Positions 1 to 6,674 of a stretch of 8,181 bases of DNA are shown piece after piece (position 1 is the first letter of the stretch; the number at the start of each line of letters is the position of its first letter). The stretch is taken from assembly GCA_018812505.1 (NCBI GenBank), contig JAHJDK010000153.1:1-8181 (forward strand), written 5' to 3'. The notes beneath the pieces were generated by a model. It saw nothing but the letters and a program-made list of their open reading frames with translations, was not told the origin of the DNA and ran no database searches. This DNA is from Nanobdellota archaeon (lineage in GTDB: Archaea; Nanobdellota; Nanobdellia; Woesearchaeales; GCA-2686295). The translations under genes and the position numbers were made by a program.

Positions 1-170
1 CAACATATATTGGGAAAAATGATTTTACAATGAACAATACTGACAGGGTCTTGTTAGTAACTTATGAAGACACGAGTGTTCCGGTTCCAATCCCGAAAAT
101 AAATGGCTCGTTAAAAAAAGGATACAACACTATAAGAAATGTTGGAGGGCAAGTTGTTGTTGAACAATAA
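1..170 (+). CDS. C-terminal end of an unidentified surface-type protein (5' partial)
   Basis: The frame whose first full codon is at base 3 is open from the window edge to a TAA at 168-170, giving 55 C-terminal residues; the start lies outside the window. The visible part looks like beta-strand-rich extracellular sequence, with alternating hydrophobic residues (VLLVTYED, VVVEQ) and two N-glycosylation sequons (NNT, NGS). No catalytic motif is visible. It overlaps the next gene, a pilin-like protein, by 14 bases if that gene starts at 157, so the two are probably co-transcribed and translationally coupled. By position and style I infer another pilin-like or surface protein of the same operon, but its N-terminus would be needed to show a signal peptide. 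I do not recognise a family. Confidence 0.7.
   Translation, partial: TYIGKNDFTMNNTDRVLLVTYEDTSVPVPIPKINGSLKKGYNTIRNVGGQVVVEQ
144..149 (+). promoter_or_regulatory. Shine-Dalgarno site GGAGGG for the 165-aa pilin-like gene
   Basis: GGAGGG is a strong anti-16S match. It lies inside the end of the upstream frame and 7 bases before a TTG at 157, an optimal spacing. It lies downstream of the in-frame ATG at 139, so it cannot serve that codon. This is the main argument for choosing TTG 157 as the start. Confidence 0.6.
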
Positions 171-654
171 GGCGCAGGTTTGGATTACTGACTTCATTGT
201 AGGATTCATAATATTTTTAATAGGCATAATACTAGCTTCAAGATTCATCTTTAACTCGATGATAGATGATGACTTTGAGAAGATTAGGTTGGAAGCAGAA
301 TCCACTTCTCAAGACTTATTATCAGAAGGTCTTCCTAAAGACTGGACTAATGATACACTCGTTAAAATAGGACTGACAACTAATAATCGTTTGAACACCA
401 CAAAAGTATCTCGCTTCTACAATATGAATTATGAAGATACAAAATTTTATTTTGGGTCTGGTCTTGATTACTTATTATATTTTCAAAAAAACAATACTAT
501 ATTGAATATAACCACGTGTGGATTTGGAAAGATAAACCTAACTGATTGTAATGTTAATCTTTCAGGTTTGGAATATGATGATCTTGTAAAAACAGTCAGA
601 CTAGTGATTTATAATAATACAATAGTTGAAATGGTGTTATACTTATGGGAATGA
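157..654 (+). CDS. Pilin-like protein with class III signal peptide (165 aa)
   Basis: The start is taken at TTG 157 because of the GGAGGG at 144-149; an in-frame ATG at 139 would add six residues and has no ribosome site. The N-terminus is a short basic leader ending in LNNKA, a predicted prepilin-peptidase cut K-A|Q, then an acidic residue at mature +6 (QVWITD) inside a roughly 20-residue hydrophobic helix. This is the archaeal type IV pilin or archaellin-type signal layout. The mature part (about 130 residues) has seven N-X-S/T sequons and just two cysteines (TTC...TDC), which could form a disulfide. The central stretch (SEGLPKDWTND, KIGLT, RLNTTK) resembles what I recall of unnamed archaeal pilin-like families. 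It ends within the start of the VWA gene, so the two are coupled. Role inferred: structural or minor subunit of a surface filament. Partners and surface exposure are not shown directly. Confidence 0.8.
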   Translation: MLNNKAQVWITDFIVGFIIFLIGIILASRFIFNSMIDDDFEKIRLEAESTSQDLLSEGLPKDWTNDTLVKIGLTTNNRLNTTKVSRFYNMNYEDTKFYFGSGLDYLLYFQKNNTILNITTCGFGKINLTDCNVNLSGLEYDDLVKTVRLVIYNNTIVEMVLYLWE

Positions 655-3410
655 TTTTTAAGACGAATAAGAGAGGAATTTACTTCACACTAGATGCTTT
701 TTTCTCAACTATTCTGCTGCTTATAGGAGTTATACTAATAACAAAATATTCCTTTCAGGAAGTTTCAACAGAACAGATAGATATGTTGTCAAAAGATTTG
801 TTAACTAGTTTTGGAGAATTAAAAGTTGGTGAGATAAATCATCCTTGGGTTGAATCATTGATAAATGAAGGGGTTATAGTTAATCCAAACAATTCTATTG
901 TTGAGCAGATAGGTTCATTCTGGTCTGAAGATACTGATTTAAGCCGTGAAAGAGCTGAAAACCTTACAACCATCTTAGTGGATGATTTAACACCTTCAAG
1001 ATATGGATTGTCAGTTGTTATGATTAATGCTGATGGCTCTGAAAGAGAGATATTCTCAAGGAATAAGACTGGAGAACCTATAAATCTTGTCAGCTCAAAA
1101 AGGATGATTACAGGTGTTGTTGAAGGAGAGGTTTCAGAAGGTTCCACCTCTTCAGCCTATGTTAGAAAAATAAGGAATAAAAAAACTTCTTCATACATTT
1201 ACTTTGGAGGATTTGTGGGTCAGGGAAACATAACTGTTTTTATGGACAACATTCCTTTTGATGTAAATAGTGATGCTATAACTGATATAACTTTGGAGTT
1301 AGATCCTGCTGAAAGCTTTGATTTTTTGATAAACAATCAAATGTGTAATTCTTCGCTGCCAGCTCCAACTATTAATATGAGCCCTCTCAGATGGAATATG
1401 ACTCACTGCAAAAATCTTACAGTTCTTAAGAAGAACAATTTTAGTATAAATTTTCCTTCAATGTCAAATTTTTCTTACATCTCAGGAGGATACATAAAAT
1501 TGACTTATCTGACGAATCAAACACAAGAAAATATTAGCAGGTATTCTAAAAATTATTATTTTCCAGACATAGATGGCTTGATAAATATTTATGATGGCTT
1601 TTACATTCCAGGAATCTTGAATGATATGGAACTCAGGCTTCATTATTATTCAAATCACTCTGTTAACAACTCAAACTTCTCAACATATTTGACTATTGGA
1701 AATATAATGGTGTTCAACGATAGCAATTCAACAATAGAACAGGATATAATATTAAATAATAGTGTTCTCTCAAGTTTGTTAAATTATAGTTTTTTAAGCC
1801 AGAAAACTGTTCCTATAAGATTATCTTCTTATGAATACCAGTTTGAAGAGATTATAACTGGTGGAAACGCAGATGTTATTTTAATAACTGATTTGTCTGG
1901 TAGCATGAAAAAATCTGTTATAGATTGGAATTTAGGTAATGCAGCTCCAACCTGTGATGAGTATATGGTAAATCCTGATACTAGAAGAACAAGAGCAGTG
2001 GTTTGTCTTAATAAAGAACTAATAAATGTTATAATGAACTATTCTGGTAATAGAGTTTGGCCTATATATATGAAGAACGATGAAGTGATTTTCAATGATG
2101 TAAACTCATCAGATATTGATGCTATAAAAGCAGATATGGATTTATATTATAATGATCAAGGTGCAGGGAAAACTTGTCTTGCTTGTGCAATAAATAAAGC
2201 ATATGAACTATTGGATGCAAATAGTGATATGAGTAGAAGTAAATTTGTTGTGATTATGACTGATGGAGTTCCAACCCATTGTGCAGAAGGTTCATGTCAA
2301 AGTACTTCTTCAGTATATGGTATTTTGCAATGTGAAGGGATGTGTGATACTTCTGGATTCTGCGGGTATGCAGATATAGGCGATCAATGCCTTGATTGCA
2401 CAGCCAGTGATGGAGCAGTTAACAACACTTACTATTCTGCAAACAGAACTAGGAAAGATTTGAATGCGACTATTTATTCCATTGGATTTGGACCTGTTAT
2501 TGATTGCTTAAAAGCAAATGAAACTTTAAAAAGGGTGGCTGAGATAGGTAATGGCACATACAGTCACAGTAATAATGTGTCTGTGTTGCAAACAATATAT
2601 CAAACAATAGCATATGATATTTTAGAGCGAACAACCCAAATATCTCAAATAGTGGTTGTTTTGAATGACACTCCTATAGGTTCTAAACTATTTGGTGACT
2701 CAAACATACTGTTAAATTACACTCCTGTTTCTCCGGAACTTGAACCTAGCGAGGTCTCTGTCGTTTTCCAGACGCCCCAGTTCAACACTTGCAACCCAAC
2801 TATAGACATACCTCCTGGTTTGAGAGTTGCAGACGCTCGTATAACTTCTTATTCTGGTGAACACTGGAATGATTTATTGACTGTTAATAATCAAACAGTT
2901 TTTTCTTTGCAGGATTTCTCGGATAATTATCTCTTGTTAGGAGACCCATTCCACGTTGAGATACCACCAGGCGTTTTAATCAATGGCATTAACAACATTT
3001 CTATAAGAACTGCTGATTCACCAACTAACATCACAGGTTGCTCTGATAATAACACCCTTATATACAGGGCTATGATTAATTTTTCATCAACCAGAAGCGA
3101 GGTCAAGGAGTTTGCAGAAGGATGCACTTGGATAGTTGAATTTGAAGATGGAGCATTTGATAACCTGTCAATACCTAAAGATTATTCTGGAAGTAATAAT
3201 TGCTCATACACAAACAATTCCATATCTTACAATCTTGATGATGCTTATGATGTTTCAATTTATAGATTGTTGGATGATTTGGACTTTGACGATGATGGAA
3301 GAGTTCTCTTTAATTTTGCTTCTGAAGATTTAGAGATAATAATTAATGTTTTAGAAGGAATAAGATATATAAGAACTCCTTCGTTGATGGATGTGAGGGT
3401 TTGGCAATGA
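645..3410 (+). CDS. Large modular pilin-like protein with VWA domain, candidate tip adhesin (921 aa)
   Basis: ATG 645 has GGTGT 8 bases upstream (633-637); ATG 651, which overlaps the previous TGA, is the alternative start. Residues 1-11 form a basic leader ending K-R-G, cut before IYFTLD, with acidic D17 at mature +6 and a hydrophobic helix to about residue 33. Residues 35-400 are sequon-rich and beta-like, including YFGGFVGQGNIT. A VWA domain spans about 408-670, with a complete metal-ion-dependent adhesion site: D416-x-S418-x-S420, T510 and the D540 of MTDG. Twelve of the 18 cysteines lie in this domain, seven of them at 546-585 just after D540. The C-terminal part (about 670-921) looks like further beta domains and has an acidic D-F-D-D-D-G loop at 880-885. 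About 36 N-X-S/T sequons support an exported, glycosylated protein. VWA domains bind proteins or surfaces, and modular VWA pilins act as adhesins in some bacterial type IV pili; the tip role here is inferred. It is translationally coupled on both sides. Confidence 0.85.
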   Translation: MGMIFKTNKRGIYFTLDAFFSTILLLIGVILITKYSFQEVSTEQIDMLSKDLLTSFGELKVGEINHPWVESLINEGVIVNPNNSIVEQIGSFWSEDTDLSRERAENLTTILVDDLTPSRYGLSVVMINADGSEREIFSRNKTGEPINLVSSKRMITGVVEGEVSEGSTSSAYVRKIRNKKTSSYIYFGGFVGQGNITVFMDNIPFDVNSDAITDITLELDPAESFDFLINNQMCNSSLPAPTINMSPLRWNMTHCKNLTVLKKNNFSINFPSMSNFSYISGGYIKLTYLTNQTQENISRYSKNYYFPDIDGLINIYDGFYIPGILNDMELRLHYYSNHSVNNSNFSTYLTIGNIMVFNDSNSTIEQDIILNNSVLSSLLNYSFLSQKTVPIRLSSYEYQFEEIITGGNADVILITDLSGSMKKSVIDWNLGNAAPTCDEYMVNPDTRRTRAVVCLNKELINVIMNYSGNRVWPIYMKNDEVIFNDVNSSDIDAIKADMDLYYNDQGAGKTCLACAINKAYELLDANSDMSRSKFVVIMTDGVPTHCAEGSCQSTSSVYGILQCEGMCDTSGFCGYADIGDQCLDCTASDGAVNNTYYSANRTRKDLNATIYSIGFGPVIDCLKANETLKRVAEIGNGTYSHSNNVSVLQTIYQTIAYDILERTTQISQIVVVLNDTPIGSKLFGDSNILLNYTPVSPELEPSEVSVVFQTPQFNTCNPTIDIPPGLRVADARITSYSGEHWNDLLTVNNQTVFSLQDFSDNYLLLGDPFHVEIPPGVLINGINNISIRTADSPTNITGCSDNNTLIYRAMINFSSTRSEVKEFAEGCTWIVEFEDGAFDNLSIPKDYSGSNNCSYTNNSISYNLDDAYDVSIYRLLDDLDFDDDGRVLFNFASEDLEIIINVLEGIRYIRTPSLMDVRVWQ
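3395..3399 (+). promoter_or_regulatory. Shine-Dalgarno site GAGGG deciding the start of the 316-aa pilin-like gene
   Basis: GAGGG lies 7 bases before ATG 3407, matching the 7-base spacing seen for the first pilin-like gene. It is only one base from the in-frame TTG at 3401, so that longer start is unlikely. The ATG overlaps the stop of the VWA gene as ATGA (3407-3410). Confidence 0.6.
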
Positions 3411-4357
3411 TGATGAAGAAAGGTTTGATTTACATAACAGTTGTTATAATATTTTTGGTAGTTATGTTATCAGTTTTTTACACTTATGAGGTTTACAATT
3501 CGGATTCAAAAAAGGATACTGTTGAAACAAGGATAAAAACGATGGATAACTTCATAGGTAATTTGCGTGATGACGCTCAAAGATCTGCTTATACTGCCGG
3601 ATATAGAACTCTTATAGCTTTAGAAGAATATGTTTTGGAGCAAGGGTCTTTCTTAGATGATTTGGAAGAATCTTTTAAAGAACCGTTTTACAATGGAACT
3701 ATAGGAAATTATTCTCCTGACATATTGAGTGGGCAAAGCTTTTCTGACTTTCTAAAAGGAGTTAATTTTCAGTCCAGAAAAATAGATATAAACATAAACA
3801 TCACAGTTCTAGATATAAATATTTATCATTCTGACCCTTGGAATATTATTGTTGAGATATTGTCAACTGTTAACTTAAGCGATAACAAAGGCTTGGCAGA
3901 GTGGTATTATAATGAAACTTTTATTTCAAAAATTCCTATTGAAAAATTAAGAGACCCGTTATATTCTGTAAACACTCTCGGAAAACTGCAAAGTTTTGTG
4001 GTGGCTACAAACATCTCTGATTTTGTCAGTTTTGACAATAAGACAACTAACTTGTCAGTGCATTTGAATAATCTTTTTTACAAGGCTTCAGACAAGGCTC
4101 CTAGTTTTATAATGAGATTTGAAGGCAACTTGTCAAACAGCACTTATGGTATTGAAAGCTTTGTAGATATTAGTTTGCTTGAAAAACAGGAAGACTTAAT
4201 AATAGATTATGATAAAAGTGTTGTAGATTACATATACTTTGGTAGTCAATCCACAAATAATAAGTGCAACTTTCCAGATATGCCTTCATGGTTCAAACTG
4301 GATGAGAACCACTTATCTGATTACGAGCTTGAAGACGTGAGTTATACCAGTTGTTAA
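3407..4357 (+). CDS. Pilin-like exported protein with class III signal peptide (316 aa)
   Basis: The start is taken at ATG 3407 from the GAGGG spacing; two further ATGs follow in frame at 3410 and 3413. The leader MMMKKG fits a prepilin-peptidase cut K-G|L, followed by a 20-residue hydrophobic helix (LIYITVVIIF onward). Unlike the two preceding pilin-like proteins it has valine, not aspartate, at mature +6. After the helix comes a charged, helical stretch (KDTVETRIKTMDNF, about residues 35-75), then mixed beta-type sequence with ten N-X-S/T sequons. Features such as APSFIMRFEGN and SVVDYIYFG resemble what I recall of unnamed archaeal proteins found next to secretion ATPases. Two cysteines, NKC and the final residue, may pair. 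Role inferred: minor pilin or filament-associated subunit. No enzyme motif is seen. The DUF192 gene follows after one base. Confidence 0.8.
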   Translation: MMMKKGLIYITVVIIFLVVMLSVFYTYEVYNSDSKKDTVETRIKTMDNFIGNLRDDAQRSAYTAGYRTLIALEEYVLEQGSFLDDLEESFKEPFYNGTIGNYSPDILSGQSFSDFLKGVNFQSRKIDININITVLDINIYHSDPWNIIVEILSTVNLSDNKGLAEWYYNETFISKIPIEKLRDPLYSVNTLGKLQSFVVATNISDFVSFDNKTTNLSVHLNNLFYKASDKAPSFIMRFEGNLSNSTYGIESFVDISLLEKQEDLIIDYDKSVVDYIYFGSQSTNNKCNFPDMPSWFKLDENHLSDYELEDVSYTSC

Positions 4358-4358
4358 A

Positions 4359-4703
4359 ATGATAAATAATATTTCAAAACAAACAGTTATAGTTTTAAAT
4401 CATAGTATTTGCAAATCCCATTGGTGCCAGGCCATTGGCTTGATGTTTTCGAAACAGCAAAAAGAACATGGTTTAGTGTTTGACTTTAGAAATGAACGAA
4501 AAGTTTCTCTGCATATGTTTTTTGTGTTTTATCCGATTGATGTGTTGTTCTTGAACTCTAAGAAAAAAGTTGTTGATGTAAAGCAGGATTTTAAACCTTT
4601 TACATTTTACACTTCAAAGGAAAGAGTTAAATATGTGTTGGAATTACCCTTAAATACCATCAATGGTTCAAAAACCATGATAGATGACTTAGTAAGGTTT
4701 TAA
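4359..4703 (+). CDS. DUF192 family protein (COG1430/UPF0127 type), 114 aa
   Basis: The family pattern is clear: a GLM motif (residues 27-29), GLVFDF (38-43), then the archaeal-style LHMFFVFYPIDVLFL (51-65), and a C-terminal KERVKYVLELP strand. Many bacterial members have a signal peptide or lipoprotein leader; this one has none and starts directly at the fold, so it is probably cytoplasmic. The biochemical role of DUF192 is not established, and I assign none. The gene starts one base after the stop of the preceding pilin-like gene and has no visible Shine-Dalgarno, so translation probably depends on termination-reinitiation. The next gene again starts one base after its stop. The tight fit suggests co-expression with the surface proteins, but a functional link is only inferred. 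Confidence 0.8.
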   Translation: MINNISKQTVIVLNHSICKSHWCQAIGLMFSKQQKEHGLVFDFRNERKVSLHMFFVFYPIDVLFLNSKKKVVDVKQDFKPFTFYTSKERVKYVLELPLNTINGSKTMIDDLVRF

Positions 4704-4704
4704 A

Positions 4705-5262
4705 ATGAAAATAATAGGATTAGACCTTGCAGGAACTGAAGGTAATACTACTGGTTTCTGCTTGATGGGGGAAGAAATAACTGAAGTCTCAGAGCTTATG
4801 ACTAATGAAGAAATAGTCAGCAAGGTTGAAGAGATTAAACCAGATGTTGTAGCGATAGATGCTCCTCTTAGTTTTCCAACTAATGGTAACTGGAGGCAGG
4901 CAGAGTATGACATGAATTCTCGAAAAATAAAATTTTTCCCTCCAAAAGGATTACTGGCAATGGAGAAATTAACTGTTAGAGGGATTGCTTTGAAGGATCA
5001 TTTTCAGAAGAAAGGTTTCTTAGTGATAGAGGTTTACCCAGGAGCTTTTTATGACATTTTGAACATGCCAAGAAAGGGTAATTATTTAGAGTTAAAAAGA
5101 CTTTTAAAAATTTACAATCTAAACCTTGAGAAAAGAGAATACTCTCAACATGAACTAGACGCGGTTGCTTCTGCATTCACAGCCAGATTATTCTTAGAAG
5201 CAAAAGTTGAGTTCTTAGGTTCTGAAGACGAAGGACAAATAGTTGTGCCTAAAGTTAGGTAG
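4705..5262 (+). CDS. DUF429 family predicted RNase H-fold nuclease (COG2410 type), 185 aa
   Basis: The protein shows the DUF429 pattern in order: IGLDLAG with D7, VVAIDAPLSFP with D52, a KLTVRGIAL segment (88-96), VIEVYPGA with E109, HELDAVASAFTA with D152, and the closing EGQIVVP. D7, D52, E109 and D152 are the acidic residues expected to form the metal site of an RNase H-like fold. Nuclease activity is a published prediction for the family rather than a shown activity. No signal peptide or membrane segment is present, so it should be cytoplasmic. ATG 4705 is one base after the DUF192 stop, with a weak AAGG at 4694-4697. It ends the operon and is followed by a 193-base gap. Length is near the family's usual size, and nothing is missing. 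Confidence 0.85.
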   Translation: MKIIGLDLAGTEGNTTGFCLMGEEITEVSELMTNEEIVSKVEEIKPDVVAIDAPLSFPTNGNWRQAEYDMNSRKIKFFPPKGLLAMEKLTVRGIALKDHFQKKGFLVIEVYPGAFYDILNMPRKGNYLELKRLLKIYNLNLEKREYSQHELDAVASAFTARLFLEAKVEFLGSEDEGQIVVPKVR

Positions 5263-5304
5263 TTTTAGTTGTCTATCTTTTTCACTGGACATTCTTACGC
5301 AGGG

Positions 5305-5312
5305 TATTTAAA
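5305..5312 (+). promoter_or_regulatory. Possible TATA box for a small RNA (TATTTAAA)
   Basis: TATTTAAA lies about 26 bases before position 5335 and so about 36 bases before the inverted repeat at 5345. It could drive a short RNA carrying that hairpin. In AT-rich DNA such a motif arises easily by chance, so the call is weak. Confidence 0.25.
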
Positions 5313-5344
5313 CTGTAATTTTGATTGATTATATTGCTTGAATT

Positions 5345-5407
5345 GGTGGTAAAGGAATATTCCTATAACGCCCCGTGAATTATGCTTATTCTTCATCCTT
5401 TACCACC
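5345..5407 (+). repeat. Perfect 12-bp inverted repeat forming a 63-base hairpin
   Basis: The arm GGTGGTAAAGGA at 5345-5356 is the exact reverse complement of TCCTTTACCACC at 5396-5407, with a 39-base loop. The arms are G+C-richer than the surrounding AT-rich spacer. The loop holds a palindrome, GGAATATTCC (5354-5363), which would compete with the main stem, and a small GAAT/ATTC pair (5377-5380 with 5388-5391). A T5 run at 5426-5430 lies 18 bases after the stem. It sits between the DUF429 stop and the promoter of the winged-helix gene. It may be a structured small RNA, the upstream operon's 3' end, or an operator for the downstream gene. I cannot assign it to a known RNA class. Confidence 0.65.
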
Positions 5408-5425
5408 TAAATTTTAATAGAAACC

Positions 5426-5435
5426 TTTTTATATT
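5426..5435 (+). promoter_or_regulatory. TATA box of the winged-helix/coiled-coil gene (leaderless)
   Basis: TTTTTATATT, preceded by a purine-rich GAAA (5420-5423) that can act as the transcription factor B site, is centred about 25 bases before ATG 5456. That is the normal archaeal distance from TATA box to transcription start, so the mRNA probably begins at or next to the start codon. No Shine-Dalgarno is visible before this ATG, which agrees with a leaderless message. Confidence 0.6.
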
Positions 5436-5455
5436 GGAATGTCAATAATTTTATT

Positions 5456-6613
5456 ATGGTGATAAAAGATATAGAAACAGGTGTTGATAGGCTTGTTTCT
5501 CTTATTGATAAAAAAAGTAGTATTGATCTTGATGAAGCTGCTAAAGAGCTTGGAGTTTCAGAATCAGTTGTTAGAGAGTGGGCGGAATTTCTAGAAGAAG
5601 AGAACATGATTAGTATAGATTATGGTTTGTCAAAAGTAACTCTATCTGGTAAAAAGATTACTAAGAAAGAAGCAGAGTCAAAGGTAAAGGAGTATCACTC
5701 AAAAAAAGATGCTTTTATCAGAAAAGTAGAAACTACAATTAAGCTCTTGGAAAAAGAGACAGAAGAGTTTGACCAGATAAAAGAGGAGTTTGGCGACTTA
5801 AAGAAAAATATTGGTTCTGAAATGGAAGATGTCAAGCATGAACTTGATGAACTTAAACATTACGAGGATTTAAAGCAGAACATTGATAATGATATTAAGA
5901 AGCAAAAAGAAGAGTATATAGAACTAATAGATAAAGCCAGACAAGAGATTAAGTACGAAGAAAACAAGTATTTAACTTTGCTTGAGGATATTAAGGGTGA
6001 GCAGGAAAACATTTCAAAAGAAAAAAAAGAGATTATGCAGTTAGATGAGAAAGAAGACCACTTAAGAAAGAGACTAGAAGCTATTTATGGAATAATTAAG
6101 AGCATAGAGCATAATATTTCTGATGAAGAATCAAAGATTGAAAACGCTGAAGAACACCTTGAGAAGCTGCAATCAGTTGCTAACAAGATAGAATCAGAGA
6201 TTAAGAATAAGAAGAAAAACATAATTGAACCATTGATGAAGAGAAGTGAAGAACAAACAGAGAAGATATCGGTTGTGCAAGATTCTATAATTGAAAAGAT
6301 AAAAAAGAAAGAACTGCGAATAGAACGCTACGCTGAGAAGACAAACAAGATATCTGACAAATTCGACAAAATTTTTGACAAGAAGATGAGAACTGAACAT
6401 CTGCTTGGAAGAATAGATGAAGATAAACATTTTTTAGAGCAAGAACTTAGACAATTAATAAAGAAAGCTCAAGCGTTTGATGCAATTGCGAAGAAAACAG
6501 ATGTTGGAACTTATGTTCAACAGTTAGTAAAGACTTATGAACAAATAGAAGACAGAAAAAGCCTTTTGAAGAAAAAAATGGAACAACTGGCAAAAATAGT
6601 CAGGGGAAAATAA
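5456..6613 (+). CDS. Winged-helix protein with long coiled coil (385 aa)
   Basis: Residues about 8-65 look like a winged helix-turn-helix domain: LDEAAKELGVSESVVREWAEFL gives the helix-turn-recognition-helix pattern, followed by a short wing (MISIDYGLSKVTL). From about residue 75 to 340 the sequence is almost entirely Lys/Glu-rich heptad-like coiled coil with few breaks. A conserved-looking tail ends about residues 345-385 (FDAIAKKTDVGTYVQQL). There is no signal peptide or membrane helix and no cysteine, so it is cytoplasmic. It has its own TATA box and lies directly before the secretion ATPase. It may be a DNA-binding regulator or a structural partner of the assembly machine. The wHTH could also serve as a protein-binding module. 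I recognise no named family. Confidence is high for the gene and moderate for the domain calls. Confidence 0.8.
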   Translation: MVIKDIETGVDRLVSLIDKKSSIDLDEAAKELGVSESVVREWAEFLEEENMISIDYGLSKVTLSGKKITKKEAESKVKEYHSKKDAFIRKVETTIKLLEKETEEFDQIKEEFGDLKKNIGSEMEDVKHELDELKHYEDLKQNIDNDIKKQKEEYIELIDKARQEIKYEENKYLTLLEDIKGEQENISKEKKEIMQLDEKEDHLRKRLEAIYGIIKSIEHNISDEESKIENAEEHLEKLQSVANKIESEIKNKKKNIIEPLMKRSEEQTEKISVVQDSIIEKIKKKELRIERYAEKTNKISDKFDKIFDKKMRTEHLLGRIDEDKHFLEQELRQLIKKAQAFDAIAKKTDVGTYVQQLVKTYEQIEDRKSLLKKKMEQLAKIVRGK

Positions 6614-6636
6614 TTTGTCTTTGAAAATCACAAATT
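6612..6636 (+). terminator. Weak hairpin after the coiled-coil gene, overlapping the ATPase promoter
   Basis: AATTTGT (6612-6618) and ACAAATT (6630-6636) are a 7-bp inverted repeat with an 11-base loop, followed by TT and then the TATA sequence. It starts at the stop codon of the coiled-coil gene. The stem is all A-T but for one G-C pair, so a role as terminator or operator is only a guess. Confidence 0.25.
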
Positions 6637-6643
6637 TTATATA
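6635..6643 (+). promoter_or_regulatory. TATA box of the secretion ATPase gene
   Basis: TTTTATATA, preceded by CAAA, closely matches an archaeal TATA box. It predicts a transcription start near 6665, giving a leader of about 25 bases that carries the ribosome site at 6675-6681. This differs from the leaderless layout inferred for the gene just upstream. Confidence 0.6.
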
Positions 6644-6674
6644 GTATAAACAAAAAGAATATTCTATAAAAAAA

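Noticed and set aside
839..1147. 102-residue open frame on the minus strand
   Set aside because: It lies inside the VWA protein gene, with no family resemblance and no promoter. It is a shadow frame.
2589..2609. Direct repeat CAAACAATA, two copies 12 bases apart
   Set aside because: It encodes a short QTIYQTI repeat in the end of the VWA domain. Two short copies carry no evidence of a mobile or CRISPR element.
5281..5290. Origin-recognition-box-like motif (GTCCAGTGAA on the minus strand)
   Set aside because: A single short, imperfect match with no second copy nearby, no AT-rich unwinding element that stands out, and no Orc1/Cdc6 gene in view.
5345..5407. tRNA-like acceptor stem (GGTGGTA with TACCACC)
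   Set aside because: The 63-base element has no T-arm GTTC motif, no D-arm and no anticodon stem, so it is not a tRNA.
5345..5407. Miniature transposon bounded by the inverted repeat
   Set aside because: No target-site duplication flanks the arms (AATT on the left, TAAA on the right), and no second copy is in the window.
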